64,000 nt of DNA from RI-153 sp963721725 (GCA_963721725.1 CAVRLX010000017.1:1-64000), one strand, 5' to 3'; counted from the first letter of the stretch, positions 45,870 through 55,227 are shown. Numbers and translations are program-made. Notes: generated by a model not told the origin, from the letters alone.

Positions 45870-47006
45870 ATGAATCAAGAAGGTGTATCCCCATCCCTTG
45901 CATCGGTGCGTCGTTGCCCCAATTGTGGCACACGGGTGGCGCAAAATGCCGAAACCTGCTACTTCTGTGGACACGATCTGACCAAAACAGATCGATCCCG
46001 GCGACGTATTACCTGGAGAGATTTGGTGTTGGTATTGGCGTTGCTGCTGGTTGTGGTCTTTTGGTGGCGTATGGCAAGCAATACGGGGAGTCTGCTGGGC
46101 GGGGGCGCCAACGCAGGCACGCAGTCGGGCGAAACCTCCGGGGATGCACTGCCGATTACAGAGCCAGACATGGTCACGGGTGAAGCCTCCGAAGCAGTGC
46201 CATTAGTGACAACGCCTGACAATGCAGGCCAAACCACTACTGAAACGTTTGCACTGCCCAATCCACTTGTAGTGAAGCATGAAGTCAAAAGCGGTGAAAC
46301 CCTGTTTGGGATCGCTGGGCTTTATGGCATCACGGTTGAAGAGTTGCAACTTGCCAACAATCTGCAAAATGAACTCATCCGCCCCGGCGACGCACTCTTG
46401 ATTCCCGTGGCCGAAGCCGTGGCGGCAGAACTCAACAACCAGACGGTGTCATCGATCTTTAAATATCGGGTCTTGCCCGGCGATACAGTGGTGTCCATTG
46501 CCATTCGCTTTGGAACCCAAGTAGAGACGATTCTCAAAGCCAACAATCTGATACCCACCGATTTCATCCGCCCGGCCCAAACGCTCTTGGTTCCGGTGGA
46601 ACAGGTTCCTTCCGCGGTGCTTGCCTCTAGCGAATCGGCACGTGGGCTGGATCAAAGCGGGCAGACGCCCTACGCTGCGCCGCAACTGCTCGGTCCCCAG
46701 GCAGAAGAGACGCTGCCCAGGAGTGAGCAAATCCTCTTTCGTTGGATTAGCGTCGATCTGCTTGCGCCCAACGAGTGGTATGTGCTGCGGATCTGGCCGT
46801 TGGAGGGCACACAGGAATTGCCGCCCACAATCTGGACCAAATCCACCAGCTATCGGCTAGATACAGAGTGGGCTCCCCCCGCTGAACTGGTCGCCAAATA
46901 TGGCTGGCAGGTGACTGTGGTTCGAATTTTGCCCGATCAAGGCAATGGAAGAGAGATCCAAGCGGCGAGCGCTCCCAGCCAAGTCCGCACCTTTATCTGG
47001 CGTTAA
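45870..47006 (+). CDS. Zinc-ribbon, single-pass membrane protein with two LysM domains
   Basis: The N-terminus has a zinc ribbon (RRCPNCGTRVAQNAETCYFCGHDL). One membrane segment follows (LVLVLALLLVVVFWW), then a Ser/Thr/Gly-rich spacer and two LysM peptidoglycan-binding domains (VKHEVKSGETLFGIAGLYGITVEEL and YRVLPGDTVVSIAIRFGTQVETIL). The C-terminal about 90 residues (EQILFRWISVDLLAPNEWYVLRI) look like a fibronectin-like beta domain. I chose ATG 45870 over 45861 because a consensus TATAAT (45857-45862) overlaps the earlier one. Topology suggests a cytosolic ribbon with outside wall-binding domains. Confidence 0.85.
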   Translation: MNQEGVSPSLASVRRCPNCGTRVAQNAETCYFCGHDLTKTDRSRRRITWRDLVLVLALLLVVVFWWRMASNTGSLLGGGANAGTQSGETSGDALPITEPDMVTGEASEAVPLVTTPDNAGQTTTETFALPNPLVVKHEVKSGETLFGIAGLYGITVEELQLANNLQNELIRPGDALLIPVAEAVAAELNNQTVSSIFKYRVLPGDTVVSIAIRFGTQVETILKANNLIPTDFIRPAQTLLVPVEQVPSAVLASSESARGLDQSGQTPYAAPQLLGPQAEETLPRSEQILFRWISVDLLAPNEWYVLRIWPLEGTQELPPTIWTKSTSYRLDTEWAPPAELVAKYGWQVTVVRILPDQGNGREIQAASAPSQVRTFIWR

Positions 47007-47057
47007 CATACCCCATTTTTTCCACCCCTATCACAATTTTGGTACAAGGAGGCATCT

Positions 47058-48057
47058 ATGGCACGACCAGTGACACTCTTCACAGGCCAGTGGGCGGATC
47101 TGCCCTTGAAAACGCTTGCCCAAAAGGTGAGCGAATGGGGCTTTGACGGCCTGGAGTTGGCCTGTTGGGGCGACCACTTCGAGGTTGACAAGGCGTTGGA
47201 ATCCGATTCCTACGTGCGCGAAAAAGCGCGATCTGTTGGAGCAACATGGCCTGAACTGTTGGGCGATTAGCAATCATCTTGTGGGGCAAGCCGTGAGCGA
47301 TCCGATTGATGCCCGCCACAAGACAATTTTGCCGCCGCGCCTGTGGGGCGATGGCAAGCCCGAGGGCGTGCAAGCGCGCGCCGCTGAGGAGATGAAAAAC
47401 ACCGCCCGTGCCGCCAAACTTTTCGGCGTGGACGTTGTCAACGGCTTCACAGGCAGCCCGGTCTGGCACAAGCTCTATTTCTTCCCGCCCACGGGCCAGG
47501 ATGAAATCAATGAAGGCTACCAGAGCTTTGCTGCACAGTGGACGCCGATTATGGATCTCTTTGACGAACAGGGCATTAATTTCGGGCTAGAGGTCCACCC
47601 CACCGAGATCGCCTATGACATTTACACCTCGCAGCGCACGCTAGACGCGCTGGGCAACCATCCACGCTTTGGTTTCAACTTTGACCCCAGCCATCTGATC
47701 CATCAGTTCATCGATCCCGTGGAGTTTATCAATGCCTTCCCGGATCGGATCGTGCATGTGCATGTGAAAGATTCCAAAGTGCAACTTAACGGGCGCAACA
47801 GCATCCTTTCGTCGCACCTCAACTTTGGCGATCATCGCCGCGGCTGGGATTTTGTTTCGCCGGGGCATGGCGACGTGGAATGGGATCCGATTGTACGCGC
47901 GCTCAACCGCATTGGCTACAACGGCCCGCTGTCGATTGAGTGGGAAGACAGCGGCATGGACCGTGAATTCGGCGCACGCGAAGCCCTGGGTGTTGTGCGC
48001 GATGCCGACTTCTCGCCGTCGAATGTGGCGTTTGACGCCGCGTTTGAGAAGAAATAG
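47058..48057 (+). CDS. Sugar phosphate isomerase/epimerase, TIM barrel (1-base shift near 47225)
   Basis: This is an AP-endonuclease-2 superfamily TIM barrel (xylose-isomerase-like). It begins ARPVTLFTGQWADLPLKTLAQ, with KVSEWGFDGLELACWGDHFEV, then the metal-ligand motifs GLEVHPTEIAYD, GFNFDPSHLIHQ, VHVHVKDSKV and SIEWEDSGMDREFGA. The frame breaks at 47218-47228; removing one A from GCGAAAAAGCGC gives VREKRDLLEQHGLNCWAISN and one protein of about 332 residues. AAGGAGG precedes ATG 47058. The adjacent Gfo/Idh/MocA gene makes a sugar or inositol degradation pair likely. Confidence 0.88.
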
Positions 48058-48105
48058 ACCGTAGTGCGTAGTGCGTATCTCAGAATACGCACTACGCACT
48101 ACGGT
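48058..48105. repeat. Perfect 21-bp inverted repeat, heptamer CTACGCA/TGCGTAG type
   Basis: The left arm 48058-48078 and right arm 48085-48105 are exact reverse complements with a 6-base loop. The arm is GTAGTGC-GTAGTGC-GTAT, a clear 7-base tandem unit. It begins right after the isomerase stop. Confidence 0.9.
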
Positions 48106-48159
48106 AGCCCGAATTGATCGAATTTCCCTTTCAACACTTTCTACCAAGGAGCACACCCC

Positions 48160-49356
48160 ATGGCTGCAGAATCCGGTGGCTTTACTTCAATGGCGGGTGC
48201 GCGCGCCGAAGGTGACGCGCCTGAAGTTGGCATTGGTATGCTGGGCTATGCCTTTATGGGCAAGGCCCACAGCAACGCGTTTAAGAAGATCCCCTACATG
48301 ATGTATCCGCCTAAGGCGATTCCCCGCTTGGTGGCAATTGCCGGTCGCAACGAAGAGGCCGTGGCCGAGGCCGCCAAACGCTATGGCTATGAAGGCTACT
48401 ATACGGACTGGCGAAAAATGTTGGAGAACGACGCCATCCAGCTTTTCGACAACGGTGGCCCCAACGATGCCCACGCTGAACCGTGTATTGCCGCCGCCGA
48501 AGCGGGCAAGCACGTTTTCTGTGAAAAGCCGCTGGCCCGCACAGCGGAAGAATCCAAGGCCATGCTGGACGCAGTGCAAAAGGCTGGCGTCAAACACATG
48601 GTCGCCTATAACTATCGCTTTGTGCCGGCCATCCGCCAGATCCGCAAACTGGTGGAATCGGGCGCGCTGGGGCAGATCTACCACTTTCGCGCCGTCTATC
48701 TGCAAGAGTGGATCATGCCGCACTATAACACGCCCATGATCTGGCGCTTGAAGAAAGAGAACGCTGGCAGCGGCGCCCTGGGCGATCTGGGATCGCACAT
48801 TATCGACCTGGGCCGCTATCTCGTGGGCGAGATTACCAGTGTCAGCGCGCAGACCCGCACCTTTATCAAAGAGCGCCCGGATGGAGAAGGCGGTACCGGC
48901 AAGGTGACCGTCGACGACGCTTTCGCCGCCGTGGTAGAGTTCGATAATGGGGCGCTGGGCACGGTGGAGGCAAGCCGCTACGCCGCTGGTCGCAAGAACG
49001 GCCAGCGCATTGAGATCAACGCCGAGAAGGCTAGCATTGTCTTTAACCTGGAACGGCTGAACGAGTTAGAGGTCTTCTGGGTGGACGAGGAGCCGAAAGA
49101 GACACAGGGCTTCCACAACGTGCTTGTCTCCGAAGGCCATCATCCGTGGTGGGAAAACTGGTGGCCGCAGGGGCATATGATCGGCTGGGAACACAGCTTC
49201 GTGCATGAAGTCGATCACCTGCTCGACTGTATTGTCAACGACAAAGAAGTGTCGCCGATTGGGGCCGATTTTGAGGACGGCTATAAAAACGCCGTAATCT
49301 GCGATGCCATTCTCAAGTCTGCCGAGTCCAAACGGCAGGTGGATGTGAAGTATTAG
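48160..49356 (+). CDS. Gfo/Idh/MocA family oxidoreductase
   Basis: The 398-residue product starts at ATG 48160, with AAGGAG upstream. It has the Rossmann opening VGIGMLGYAFMGKAHSNAF, the conserved EKPLARTAEESKAML with catalytic-site Lys, MVAYNYRFVPAIRQIRKLV, and GSGALGDLGSHIIDLGRYL with the Asp/His pair. The C-terminal domain is the usual beta sheet. It uses NAD(P) to oxidise a sugar, inositol or similar polyol. It is downstream of the isomerase gene and probably in the same pathway. Confidence 0.9.
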   Translation: MAAESGGFTSMAGARAEGDAPEVGIGMLGYAFMGKAHSNAFKKIPYMMYPPKAIPRLVAIAGRNEEAVAEAAKRYGYEGYYTDWRKMLENDAIQLFDNGGPNDAHAEPCIAAAEAGKHVFCEKPLARTAEESKAMLDAVQKAGVKHMVAYNYRFVPAIRQIRKLVESGALGQIYHFRAVYLQEWIMPHYNTPMIWRLKKENAGSGALGDLGSHIIDLGRYLVGEITSVSAQTRTFIKERPDGEGGTGKVTVDDAFAAVVEFDNGALGTVEASRYAAGRKNGQRIEINAEKASIVFNLERLNELEVFWVDEEPKETQGFHNVLVSEGHHPWWENWWPQGHMIGWEHSFVHEVDHLLDCIVNDKEVSPIGADFEDGYKNAVICDAILKSAESKRQVDVKY

Positions 49357-49368
49357 GGTTAAACTACA

Positions 49369-49400
49369 CCTGCCAGGTTTCCGAAACCTGGCAGGTTTTT
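49369..49400. terminator. Bidirectional intrinsic terminator
   Basis: A perfect 12-bp stem CCTGCCAGGTTT / AAACCTGGCAGG with a 3-base loop, followed by T on the plus strand. It lies between the convergent Gfo/Idh and M42 genes, and its T-run touches the M42 stop codon. Confidence 0.88.
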
Positions 49401-50413
49401 TATGACCACGCTTCTGGCAATTGCTCCAAGGTCTTCGCCATCAGTTCGATGACATGTTTCAGATCACCCCGATCTAACAAGGCAGCGGGGGCGTGGATGT
49501 AGCGGCAGGGCACGGAAACCGCCACCGAGGGGATGCCTTCGCGGGCCAAATGAATCGTGCCAATGTCAGTGCCGCCCACGCCCGGCTGCTTGATCTGCCA
49601 GGGGATGTCGTTCTCTTTGGCCGTGCGGATCAGCAGATCCACCAGCCGCCGGTCGGCATAGGCGCTGCGATCCATGACTGAAATGGCCGGGCCTTTGCCC
49701 AATTCGGTCGTTGGGCTTTCGTCTTTGTCTTTGGGCAGATCGTCGGCGATGGTCCCCTCTAGGGCAAAGGCCACATTCGGATTGACTGCATAAGCCGCCA
49801 CTTTCGCCCCGCGCAGCCCGATCTCCTCTTGCACGGTAAAGACGCCCACCACCTCGCACGGATACTCCCGCTTGAGCAGTTCCACCAAGACCAGACAACC
49901 CACACGATCATCAAACGACTTGCCCTTGAGCAGCCGCCCCACTTCGCCATAGCTACTTTCAAAGGTGACCATGTCACCGAGTTTGATGCCGTTGCCGCCG
50001 CCAATATCAACCACAAGGCTGTCAATCTCAGTGACGCTCGACCGGTCGCTGCTGCTCTGGAGATGGGCCGGCTTTTGTAAGATCACGCCGGGGATGGCCT
50101 TTTCGCCCACAAGTACACGCTTGCCGGGCAAGATGCGGGCGTCGATGCCGCCCACGCTGCGGATCTTGAGCGTGCCGTTGTCGTTAACTTTGACCACCAT
50201 AAAGCCCACTTCGTCCATGTGGGCAGCGATCATCACCCGCAACGGCTTTTCCCCAGCGTTTTTGGGAGCCTTGCGCGCAATGAGGTTGCCCAGGTTGTCG
50301 GTTTCCACCGCATCCACATAGGGCATCACTGCCTCGCGCAGAATGCGCCGCACAGCGGCTTCTTGCCCGGCAATACCGCGCGCCATAGAAAGTTGTTCGA
50401 GAAGTTCAACCAT
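49400..50413 (-). CDS. M42 family metallopeptidase (aminopeptidase)
   Basis: The 337-residue product shows the di-zinc M42 motifs in order: IAAHMDEVGFMV (His-Asp), FDDRVGCLVLVELL (bridging Asp), FTVQEEIGLRGAKVAA (Glu-Glu), and the later GVGGTDIGTIHLAREGIPSVAVSVPCRYIHAP (His). It removes amino-terminal residues from peptides, usually as a dodecameric cage in the cytosol. A second, divergent-in-sequence M42 enzyme lies just beyond the VapBC pair. Confidence 0.92.
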   Translation of the reverse strand: MVELLEQLSMARGIAGQEAAVRRILREAVMPYVDAVETDNLGNLIARKAPKNAGEKPLRVMIAAHMDEVGFMVVKVNDNGTLKIRSVGGIDARILPGKRVLVGEKAIPGVILQKPAHLQSSSDRSSVTEIDSLVVDIGGGNGIKLGDMVTFESSYGEVGRLLKGKSFDDRVGCLVLVELLKREYPCEVVGVFTVQEEIGLRGAKVAAYAVNPNVAFALEGTIADDLPKDKDESPTTELGKGPAISVMDRSAYADRRLVDLLIRTAKENDIPWQIKQPGVGGTDIGTIHLAREGIPSVAVSVPCRYIHAPAALLDRGDLKHVIELMAKTLEQLPEAWS

Positions 50414-50481
50414 GATTGCACACCCTGTGTAAGTAGGCTATGATAGCGTTAGTTTATGGTTCGGGAATGGAGAAAACTAGA

Positions 50482-50799
50482 ATGTCCACACAAATATCAT
50501 CTGCCTATCACAAAATTCTGAACGATGCGCTGCAACTGCCAACCAGCGAGAGGGTCGCTATCATCGCTGAGTTGACCGTTTCTGTGCAGCAAGAAAGAAT
50601 GTCTCTATCTGAGGGTGAGATCAAATTATCGGCAGATAGCCTGGAAGCACTCCTGAAAGTAGAGCCACTTTCACCCAAAGAAATTCTTGAAAAAGGGCTA
50701 CTTGGCACATGGAGCGAACAAGTTAGTCTGGACGGCGCAGACTGGGTCAACAAGCGAAAAGAGCAACGTAGGGCGAAACAGCAATGGTCATCGCTTTAA
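50482..50799 (+). CDS. Antitoxin component of a VapBC-like module
   Basis: The 105-residue product starts at ATG 50482. It is helical (ILNDALQLPTSERVAIIAELTVS) and ends in a very basic tail (KRKEQRRAKQQW). Its end overlaps the PIN toxin gene by 16 bases. The sequence resembles the addiction-module components that precede VapC in many bacteria (LP-x-x-ER...L). It likely binds the toxin and its own promoter. The family name is less sure than the role, which follows from position. Confidence 0.7.
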   Translation: MSTQISSAYHKILNDALQLPTSERVAIIAELTVSVQQERMSLSEGEIKLSADSLEALLKVEPLSPKEILEKGLLGTWSEQVSLDGADWVNKRKEQRRAKQQWSSL

Positions 50800-51161
50800 T
50801 TGATACGTCCATTGTTGTCGATTTGCTACGTGGCTATGAACCCGCCCAAAGCTGGTTCGTCGAACAGCAAAGTCTTGGTATCAGTCAAGCAGTCTGGCTC
50901 GAAATTATTGAAGGGGCACAGAACCAACGGTCATTACAGGCTGCACTTCGATTGCTACGTCGGTTTGACCAGATCGAAATCACCTCAGATGATATGGCTT
51001 GGGCCATCAGAAATTTAACTCAATTCAAATTAAGCCATAATATTGATGCGTTTGACTGCTTGATTGCCGCAAGTTGCCAGCGGTTCAATCTACCACTCTA
51101 CACACGAAACCTCAAACACTTTGCGCCGCTTATCCCCCCACTTGTGCGCCAGCCTTACTGA
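50784..51161 (+). CDS. PIN domain ribonuclease toxin, VapC-like
   Basis: The 125-residue product has the four acidic PIN positions: ALIDTSIVVDLLRG (first Asp), WLEIIEGAQN (Glu), and NIDAFDCLIAASC (two Asp) before LPLYTRNLKHF. VapC toxins cut tRNA or rRNA. It overlaps its antitoxin gene, so it is co-translated with it. The module sits between two M42 peptidase genes, and its composition is lower in GC than the peptidases, which suggests insertion here. Confidence 0.88.
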   Translation: MVIALIDTSIVVDLLRGYEPAQSWFVEQQSLGISQAVWLEIIEGAQNQRSLQAALRLLRRFDQIEITSDDMAWAIRNLTQFKLSHNIDAFDCLIAASCQRFNLPLYTRNLKHFAPLIPPLVRQPY

Positions 51162-51166
51162 AATCG

Positions 51167-52213
51167 TTACTCTATCTGCAACGCCGCCATCGCTCCGTCA
51201 TCCAGTCCAGCCACAAATGCGGTTAACAGCCGCGCTGTGCGCTCAATGTCATTGAGCACAAGCGTCTCTGCTGGGGTGTGCATGTTGCGCACCGGGATAG
51301 AGAGCAGCCCGGTGGCGATGCCCGCGCCGGTCACCTGCATGGCCCAGCCGTCTGTGCCCGAATTGCCGGGCAGCACTTCGATCAGATGGGGGATTTCACT
51401 CGCCTTGGCCGTTTCGACCAGCCGTTTGTGCAGCCCCGGGTGAAAGTTCGGCCCCAGCCCAATCGCTGGCCCTTTGTCCCATTCCACAGTCTCCTCGTCG
51501 CTTGCGCCAGGCTGCCGCGCAAAGGTCACGTCCAGGGCGATGCCCAACGTGGGCATGATGCCGAAGGTGCTGGTAATCGCCCCGCGCAGCCCCACCTCCT
51601 CTTGCACGGTGGCAACGGCGTAGAGATCCCACTTGTGCTGGACACTCTGAAGTTGGCGCAAGGTAAGGATCAAGGCCACCACGGATGCACGGTTGTCAAA
51701 GGCTTTGCCCGTGGCGAATTTGTCGCCCAGTGGCACGGTCTCGCGCTGAATCGAGATAAAATCGCCAATCTGCACGGCCGCGGCCAGATCATCGGCCAGC
51801 AATCCCACATCGACAAAAAGATGCTCTTTGCCCAGGGGCTTTTCCCGCTCTTCGGTGGAGAGTACATGCGGCGGACGGCTGCCCACCAGTCCCGGCAGAT
51901 CGCGCCGCCCGTGGACGATGACCTCTTGGGAGGGCAGCGTCTTCCAATCAATGCCCCCCACGTTGGTGAAGCGCAGAAAGCCCCGATCCAGTGCGGTGAC
52001 CATAAGGCCGATCTCGTCCATATGCGCGGCGATCATCACCCGCTGCGCACCGTCGCCGCTGCCACGCTTGCGGGCGATGACATTGCCCAACGCATCGGTG
52101 CGGATTTCATCCACCAACGGCGTCATGAGTTCGAGCACCAATGCCCGGATCGCCCTCTCGTTCCCGGCAATTCCCGGCGTTTCAGTTAGCTGTTTGAGCA
52201 GTTCAAAGGTCAT
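51167..52213 (-). CDS. M42 family metallopeptidase, second paralogue
   Basis: The 348-residue product from ATG 52213 has IAAHMDEIGLMV, FDNRASVVALIL, ATVQEEVGLRGAITS, DVTFARQPG and GNSGTDGWAMQV...IPVRNMHTPAE, all the metal and catalytic positions of M42. It is clearly diverged from the neighbour at 49400, so it is an old duplication or a separate subfamily. The frame is open to 52288, but that part includes an intergenic repeat and is not coding. Confidence 0.9.
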   Translation of the reverse strand: MTFELLKQLTETPGIAGNERAIRALVLELMTPLVDEIRTDALGNVIARKRGSGDGAQRVMIAAHMDEIGLMVTALDRGFLRFTNVGGIDWKTLPSQEVIVHGRRDLPGLVGSRPPHVLSTEEREKPLGKEHLFVDVGLLADDLAAAVQIGDFISIQRETVPLGDKFATGKAFDNRASVVALILTLRQLQSVQHKWDLYAVATVQEEVGLRGAITSTFGIMPTLGIALDVTFARQPGASDEETVEWDKGPAIGLGPNFHPGLHKRLVETAKASEIPHLIEVLPGNSGTDGWAMQVTGAGIATGLLSIPVRNMHTPAETLVLNDIERTARLLTAFVAGLDDGAMAALQIE

Positions 52214-52237
52214 AGTCGTTTGCTTTCTGTAAAAAGA

Positions 52238-52391
52238 GGACGAAAGACGATGGACAAAAGACGAACGGCAAGCAACGTAATCCATCAAAATGGCACTGTC
52301 GGCTTATGCCAAAGCACCCTTCTATCTGCGCCGCTGTGCATAGATTGAGCAAGGCTTAAACACTTCGGCTTTCGTCCATCGTCTTTCGTCC
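52238..52391. repeat. Intergenic heptamer inverted repeat (GGACGAA/AGACGAT units)
   Basis: The left arm 52238-52260 (GGACGAAAGACGATGGACAAAAG) pairs with the right arm 52369-52391 at 22 of 23 positions, with a 108-base loop. Units are 7 bases: GGACGAA-AGACGAT-GGACAAA-AGACGAA. It lies between the M42 start and the MFS stop, and the loop has no gene. Confidence 0.8.
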
Positions 52392-52395
52392 GCCC

Positions 52396-53841
52396 CTACG
52401 CCACATCCGCCGGAATGCCCTTGCCGCTGCGCAGAGCAGGTTCTGCCGAAAGCCAGATAAAGCCCACAATTCCGGCGAAGCGGCCAAAGGCGCTGAGGAC
52501 GAAGATAAATTCATAGCCCATGACATCGGCCAGATAGCCGCCCAGGATCGGCCCCAACACCGCTGCCGCAAAGACCGACGTTTGATAGAGCGCCACGGCC
52601 CGCGCCCGCTGTGAATCTGGCGTCAGTTCCAAAAGCAGGCTAAAGTTGGAGAGGCCATACCCCGCCCACAAAAAGCCACCCAGAATGTTGATCAGCCCCA
52701 CTTGCCACTCCGCTGTGACAAAAAGCCACAAAACAGGCATCACGGGAATGCCCAGCCCACTGATAATCTGCACCCAAATCGCCCCGCGCCGATCCATCGC
52801 TTTGCCGAAGAAGATCTGCCCCGCCAACGCCGCCGCACTGGAAACACTCGCCAGCACGCCAATCGTGGCGGCCGAGGTGTGAAACTCGTTGACAAGGTAG
52901 ACGTTAAAGAATGGCCCAGCTACCTGAAGCGCCACATTCCACACAAAGCTGCTCACCACCAATCCCAAAAAACCGGGGCTGGCGCGCAAGACCTGTAAAA
53001 AACTTCCCTCTGTCTGGCCCACTTGGGTCTGCACAGGCGCATCGGGTTCGGGGATGCGGTGAAAGCTAATCGTGCTAATCATACCAGTGGCAAAGGCCAG
53101 CAAGAAGATCAGCTGATAGCCAAAGTAGTCCATCCCGGCCCACCCGTTGCCCAGACGGATCACGACACCGGCAATCGGCGCAACCGCCAGCGCCGCCATG
53201 CCCATCGCCAAGTTGCGGTTGCCAAAATAGCGCCCGCGCATGGCGTTGGGAACCAGATCAGCCACCATCGCCGTCCACGCCGGGTTGGCGAAATTGCTCA
53301 TAAAGGCGCGCACGCCATTGAACAAGATAATCGCCCAGAGCGCCCACGAGGGATGTCCCAAGAAAAGCGGAATCAGCGCCAGCCCCAACAACATCAACCG
53401 GGAAAAGATGCCGCCAGCCCACACCACCAATGGTTTGCGCCGGTCCAGCCGGTCGAGCATCTGTGCGCCGGGGAAGAGCGCAATTGCGCCCAACAGATTG
53501 CCGATGGCAGTGAGCCAGCCCACATCGCCGTTGGTGGCGCCATAGGCCAGGGCGAAGAGCGGGATAAAGTTGATGTAAAAGTTCTCGCTCACCGCCGAAA
53601 AGAGGCCATCCAGCCAGAAGTAGCGCAGGCCGCGCACCTGTTGCACATCTATCGGAGCCGCCGCCTGCCGTTCCACAGCCCGGTCCAGCGGATAGACCAG
53701 CGCATACCAGTTCCAGCGTTGCGGGCGCAGATGATCGACGTTGCTGCTAATGCGTCGCTGTACCAGCGCCCGCCAACCTGCCTGTGGTTGTGCTGATTCC
53801 TCGTCAGGATTGCGCCACGGCCAGGGTATCCATTGTCTCAT
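52396..53841 (-). CDS. MFS transporter
   Basis: The 481-residue product has about 12 membrane segments after an N-terminal soluble part of about 75 residues (PQAGWRALVQRRISSNVDHL). The MFS loop motif is seen as GAQMLDRLDRRKPLVVWAGG between TM2 and TM3 and again as GKAMDRRGAIWVQIISGLG in the second half. The middle has GRYFGNRNLAMGMAALAVAP. The transported compound cannot be predicted. The N-terminal extension is longer than usual. Confidence 0.87.
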   Translation of the reverse strand: MRQWIPWPWRNPDEESAQPQAGWRALVQRRISSNVDHLRPQRWNWYALVYPLDRAVERQAAAPIDVQQVRGLRYFWLDGLFSAVSENFYINFIPLFALAYGATNGDVGWLTAIGNLLGAIALFPGAQMLDRLDRRKPLVVWAGGIFSRLMLLGLALIPLFLGHPSWALWAIILFNGVRAFMSNFANPAWTAMVADLVPNAMRGRYFGNRNLAMGMAALAVAPIAGVVIRLGNGWAGMDYFGYQLIFLLAFATGMISTISFHRIPEPDAPVQTQVGQTEGSFLQVLRASPGFLGLVVSSFVWNVALQVAGPFFNVYLVNEFHTSAATIGVLASVSSAAALAGQIFFGKAMDRRGAIWVQIISGLGIPVMPVLWLFVTAEWQVGLINILGGFLWAGYGLSNFSLLLELTPDSQRARAVALYQTSVFAAAVLGPILGGYLADVMGYEFIFVLSAFGRFAGIVGFIWLSAEPALRSGKGIPADVA

Positions 53842-53989
53842 GCCCTGTGATTCTCCACGAATTGGTTAGTTCGGATGACAACGAAAACGCCAGCAATGAG
53901 CCATATAGCCACTTTGCTGGCGAAGAGTCGTTATAAAGATCCGCCCACAAGCACCCATTTGGGACCAGGGCAGCCAAAACAGAACTCCC

Positions 53990-54196
53990 TTACCCTGGCG
54001 GGGTTAAGGAGATACATTGCCCCAGCATCGGGGCCAAGAAGATCACCACCACCACCACCCAGGCCCATACTGGCAAGCCCATAAATACCATCGGCTTACG
54101 CTTCTCTTTGACCACAGGTCTAGGAAGCGTTTCCTGGCAACGCCAACAGACATCTTTATCTTCCGGGTTCCACGTACCACACTTGGGACAATCCAT
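53990..54196 (-). CDS. Small zinc-ribbon membrane protein
   Basis: The 68-residue product starts at ATG 54196, with AAAGGA upstream. A zinc ribbon (CPKCGTWNPEDKDVCWRC) is followed by a basic Pro-rich link and one membrane segment (WAWVVVVVIFLAPMLGQ). It is likely a small membrane-tethered ribbon with the metal site in the cytosol. Small proteins with this layout are common in Chloroflexota and have no known job. The 148 bases upstream of MFS (53842-53989) hold nothing I can recognise. Confidence 0.75.
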   Translation of the reverse strand: MDCPKCGTWNPEDKDVCWRCQETLPRPVVKEKRKPMVFMGLPVWAWVVVVVIFLAPMLGQCISLTPPG

Positions 54197-54267
54197 CGCA
54201 TTTCCTTTCTAAGTCAAGGGGCAATCGTAGCACAGAAAAAAGGGGCAAGCAACCAGCCCAAGCCCTA

Positions 54268-55044
54268 TTATTTCCCGCGCCACACAGGGGTGCGCTTTTC
54301 CACAAAGGCGCGCATCCCCTCTTTTTGGTCGTCTGTGCCAAAGAGCAGATAGAAATATTTTTGTTCCAGCGCCAACCCTTCGGTGAGGGTCATTTCATAG
54401 GCTTTGTTTACGGCCTCTTTGCCCAGTTGCACGGCCACCGGCGCACGCGCCGCAATCTGAGAGGCCAGTGTCAGCGCCTCGTCGAGATAGCTATCCAGCG
54501 GCGCAACCCGATTCACCAATCCAGCTTGCATCGCCTCGGCAGCCGTCAGGCGGCGGTCGTTGAGTACCATCTCCATCGCCAGCGCCTTGCCCACAATGCG
54601 GGTCAGCCGCTGTGTGCCTCCTGCGCCGGGGATGACGCCAATATTGATTTCCGGTTGGCCGAATTTGGCCGTTTCCGAGGCCACAATCATGTCACACGTA
54701 AGGGCCAGTTCACAGCCGCCGCCCAGGCAATGTCCACTGACAGCGGCGATAATGGGCTTGCGGATGGTGGCGATGCGATGCCAACGCGTGCTCATCGAGC
54801 GCGCCATGAGTTCCACGGGCGTGGCGTCGGCCATCTCTTTAATATCGGCCCCGGCAGAAAAAGCCTTCTCGTTGCCGGTGATCACGATTGCGCCGATGGC
54901 GTCGTCTCGGTCAAAGGCAGTGAGAGCCTCGAAAAGCTCGTCAAGCAAGTGTGCGCGCAGGGCATTGAGCGCTGCGGGGCGATTAAGTTGGATCAACCCG
55001 ACGCGCTCGCGCCGTTCCACCACAATGTCGGTATAGTCAGCCAT
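54268..55044 (-). CDS. Enoyl-CoA hydratase/isomerase
   Basis: The 258-residue product is a crotonase-fold enzyme that hydrates trans-2-enoyl-CoA in beta-oxidation. It has LNRPAALNALRAHLLDEL, the oxyanion-hole segment KAFSAGADIKEM, AAVSGHCLGGGCELALTCD and the catalytic Glu positions in GQPEINIGVIPGAGGTQRL. ATG 55044 is chosen because GGAGA precedes it and homology begins there. No other beta-oxidation gene is adjacent. Confidence 0.92.
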   Translation of the reverse strand: MADYTDIVVERRERVGLIQLNRPAALNALRAHLLDELFEALTAFDRDDAIGAIVITGNEKAFSAGADIKEMADATPVELMARSMSTRWHRIATIRKPIIAAVSGHCLGGGCELALTCDMIVASETAKFGQPEINIGVIPGAGGTQRLTRIVGKALAMEMVLNDRRLTAAEAMQAGLVNRVAPLDSYLDEALTLASQIAARAPVAVQLGKEAVNKAYEMTLTEGLALEQKYFYLLFGTDDQKEGMRAFVEKRTPVWRGK

Positions 55045-55173
55045 CTGGGTCTCCTGTGGGCTTCCAAAAATCTCTCCCCAGTGTACTCGATTCCAGCGAT
55101 TGCGTACCAATTGGGTGCACACGGATCAAGCCGATTTCTGCGCCTACGCCAAGAGAACCCTTGATCCGCGCTA

Positions 55174-55182
55174 TGCTATAAT
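55174..55182 (+). promoter_or_regulatory. Extended -10 element upstream of the WD40 gene
   Basis: TGC-TATAAT at 55174-55182 is a perfect extended -10, 46 bases before GTG 55228. No convincing -35 is seen. Confidence 0.45.
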
Positions 55183-55227
55183 TCCCTCGCATACGATCTG
55201 CCTTTCACCTGTCTGGATGAACCCACT

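Noticed and set aside
40284..52391. Insertion sequence bounded by the GGACGAA-type arms
   Set aside because: The same arms occur with short, gene-free loops at each site and no transposase lies between them.
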